Shown: piece by piece, positions 62,363 to 64,000 of the stretch | Position numbering within the stretch: position 1 is the stretch's first letter | Layout: every line of letters starts with the position of its first letter | The notes under the pieces: generated by a model | What the model was told of the DNA's origin: nothing | Databases searched by the model: none | The model's input: only the letters and a program-made list of their open reading frames with translations | Program-made: the position numbers and the translations under genes | Source of the DNA: Rhodococcus sp. OK302 | GTDB lineage: Bacteria; Actinomycetota; Actinomycetes; Mycobacteriales; Mycobacteriaceae | NCBI RefSeq assembly: GCF_002245895.1 | Contig: NZ_NPJZ01000001.1 | Coordinates: 5,554,501-5,618,500, forward strand | Direction: 5' to 3' | Length of the DNA: 64,000 nt

Positions 62363-64000
62363 GGTTCCGGCTCCATGTGCGGATACCGGTAATCCACGGG
62401 CGCAACAAACGTTTCTTTCACCGTTCGAGCCGACACCCACCGCATCAAGTTGAGCGGGGAGCCCGCTTTGTCGTTGGTGCCGGACGCACGGGCACCACCG
62501 AACGGTTGCTGCCCCACCACTGCCCCGCTGGGCTTGTCGTTGACGTAGAAATTTCCGGCCGTAAATCGCAAAGCATCTGTTGCCTGCGCTACGGCACCGC
62601 GAACTGTGGCAAATATCGATCCGGTCAGTGCATACGGGGCCGCGGAATCTGCTTCCGACAGGATCCGCGCAAATGCGTCCGGTGCGTTGTCGTCGTAGAC
62701 ATGAATCGAGAGGATCGGCCCGAAGTACTCCGTCGTCATCGCCTCGTCGCGTGGATCGTCCACCAGCAATACCGTGGGGCGAACAAAATAGCCGACACTG
62801 TCGTCGGATTTTCCGCCGACAACAACGTCGATGCCCGGCGTTGCGTGAGCCCGCCCGATTGCCGCCACGCTCTTGTCGAATGCCCGACGATCAATGACTG
62901 CGCCCCCGAAGTTCTCGAGATCCGTCACGTCGCCGTAGGTGATTCCGTCCACTTCTTCGAGGAATTCCTCACGCATCACCGCCCACAGACTTCGCGGAAT
63001 GTAGGCACGGGAAGCGGCCGAACACTTCTGACCTTGATATTCGTACGCTCCCCGGATCAGAGCCGTTTTCAGAATCGCAGGATCCGCCGACGGATGAGCA
63101 ACCACAAAGTCCTTTCCGCCGGTCTCCCCCACCAGTCGTGGATAGCCCGCGTAATCCCCGATGTTCGCACCTACCTGCGACCACAAGGACTGGAAAGTTC
63201 GGGTGGAACCGGTGAAGTGAATGCCGGCCAGACGCCGATCCCGCAGTGCCACTGCAGAAATATCCGGCCCGTCCCCGGTCACCAGATTGATCACCCCGGG
63301 CGGCAGTCCGGCTTCTTCGAGCAGTTTCATCGTCCAGTACGCCGCGACCGTCTGCGTGGGCGACGGCTTCCACAGAACAGTGTTTCCCATCAGCGCCGGA
63401 GCAGTCGGGAGGTTGCCCGCAATGGCGGTGAAATTGAACGGCGTAATCGCGTACACAAACCCTTCCAACGGCCGATAGTCCATCCGGTTCCAGACTCCGG
63501 GCGACGACTGCGGCTGCTCAGCCAGGATCTGGCGAGCAAAGTGCACGTTGAATCGCCAGAAGTCCACCAGCTCGCAGGGCGCGTCAATCTCGGCCTGTTG
63601 CACCGACTTCGACTGGCCCAGCATGGTTGCTGCCGCGATTCGTTCACGCCACGGACCCGAGAGTAGGTCTGCGGCCCGCAGAATCACCGCAGCTCTGTCG
63701 TCAAACGAAAGTTCACGCCAACCCGGTGCAGCGACTGTCGCCGCGTCGATGGCAACAGCAGCATCCTCACCGGTGCCGTTGCGGAACGTGCCCAGTACAT
63801 GCGCGTGCCGGTGAGGCTCGACGACATCCACAGATACGCCTGCTCCACGCACTTCGGAGCCGCCGATCACGTGCGGGATCTCGATGCGTTCACTGGACAC
63901 ACTGCTCAAGGCCGATCGAAGCCGAGCACGCTCCGGACTGCCCGGCACGTAGGAATGAACCGGTTCATTGACCGGAATCGGAACTGCGGTAACGCCGTCC
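62359..64000 (-). CDS. pruA: 1-pyrroline-5-carboxylate dehydrogenase, start cut by window edge
   Basis: About 546 residues are visible. The frame stays open to the edge as DGVTAVPIPVNEPVHSYV, so the start codon most likely straddles base 64000; an internal GTG at 63948 is not the true start. Aldehyde-dehydrogenase motifs are present: GETGGKDFVVAH with the general-base Glu, and catalytic Cys in GQKCSAASRAY. It oxidises P5C/glutamate semialdehyde to glutamate with NAD+. It pairs with pruB for proline use. Confidence 0.94.
   Translation of the reverse strand, partial: DGVTAVPIPVNEPVHSYVPGSPERARLRSALSSVSSERIEIPHVIGGSEVRGAGVSVDVVEPHRHAHVLGTFRNGTGEDAAVAIDAATVAAPGWRELSFDDRAAVILRAADLLSGPWRERIAAATMLGQSKSVQQAEIDAPCELVDFWRFNVHFARQILAEQPQSSPGVWNRMDYRPLEGFVYAITPFNFTAIAGNLPTAPALMGNTVLWKPSPTQTVAAYWTMKLLEEAGLPPGVINLVTGDGPDISAVALRDRRLAGIHFTGSTRTFQSLWSQVGANIGDYAGYPRLVGETGGKDFVVAHPSADPAILKTALIRGAYEYQGQKCSAASRAYIPRSLWAVMREEFLEEVDGITYGDVTDLENFGGAVIDRRAFDKSVAAIGRAHATPGIDVVVGGKSDDSVGYFVRPTVLLVDDPRDEAMTTEYFGPILSIHVYDDNAPDAFARILSEADSAAPYALTGSIFATVRGAVAQATDALRFTAGNFYVNDKPSGAVVGQQPFGGARASGTNDKAGSPLNLMRWVSARTVKETFVAPVDYRYPHMEPEP

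Noticed and set aside
1..64000. CRISPR array, tRNA, rRNA or prophage
   Set aside because: No regularly spaced repeats, no cloverleaf with CCA-type 3' end, no rRNA core and no phage structural genes were recognised.

Overview
This window is high-GC DNA from a mycolic-acid-containing actinobacterium, most likely Rhodococcus. The evidence is gene content: a Kgd-type 2-oxoglutarate enzyme, LpqY-SugABC trehalose recycling, a sigE-rseA-htrA-tatB block, GpgS, and FadD6/FadD36. Gene order from about 18.7 kb to the right end follows my recollection of the Mycobacterium tuberculosis Rv1187-Rv1248 neighbourhood. GTG starts and leaderless promoters are common. No rRNA, tRNA, CRISPR array or prophage was seen.

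Layout. 0-6.4 kb: the end of a fused ABC exporter, then kgd with a probable CRP/GlxR site and a strong terminator. 6.5-10.6 kb: a TetR regulator divergent from a Baeyer-Villiger monooxygenase / SDR / HSL-esterase operon of the kind seen in the mycobacterial mymA locus; the operator overlaps the operon's -35. 10.6-15.1 kb: an OpuC/ProXVWZ-type osmoprotectant importer with an extra, diverged binding protein facing away. 15.2-18.6 kb: malic enzyme, a D/Y-rich membrane protein (apparent frameshift), MarC and a PHP phosphoesterase.

18.7-26.8 kb: CorA, then about 7 kb of accessory genes: SRPBCC, SUFU-domain protein, metallophosphoesterase plus ParB-like protein, AlkZ-like winged-helix protein, an orphan histidine kinase, a lone TnpB and a tiny secreted protein. 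This block separates corA from sugC, which I recall as neighbours in M. tuberculosis. 26.8-31.3 kb: lpqY-sugA-sugB-sugC, with a 30-bp inverted repeat and a CRP/GlxR-like site upstream. 31.3-38.6 kb: stress-type membrane protein, CitE-like lyase, soluble MgtE-like protein plus DUF1003 protein, two lytic transglycosylases and Mrp. 38.6-41.7 kb: the envelope-stress block tatB, htrA, rseA, sigE, with a SigE-type autoregulatory promoter.

42-47.3 kb: O-methyltransferase, divergent glgC/glgA (both apparently leaderless), RlmA-type methyltransferase, a DUF3117 peptide, tagA and a DivIVA-like protein. 47.4-48.9 kb: a second, unrelated lone TnpB lying between the DivIVA-like gene and gpgS. 49.2-58.3 kb: gpgS, folP2, fadD6, two LOG-family genes, then divergent dapE and dapD, an amino-acid permease and an unknown protein. 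58.3-64 kb: a binding-protein/von Willebrand A fusion, fadD36, pruB and pruA (cut by the window edge).

The most interesting non-coding signals are the sigE promoter with two nested palindromes, the lpqY control region, the TetR operator, and three divergent gene pairs with leaderless-type promoters on one or both sides. Two apparent single-base frameshifts, in the esterase and in the D/Y-rich protein, need raw-read confirmation. Family assignments come from motifs read by eye; no database search was run.
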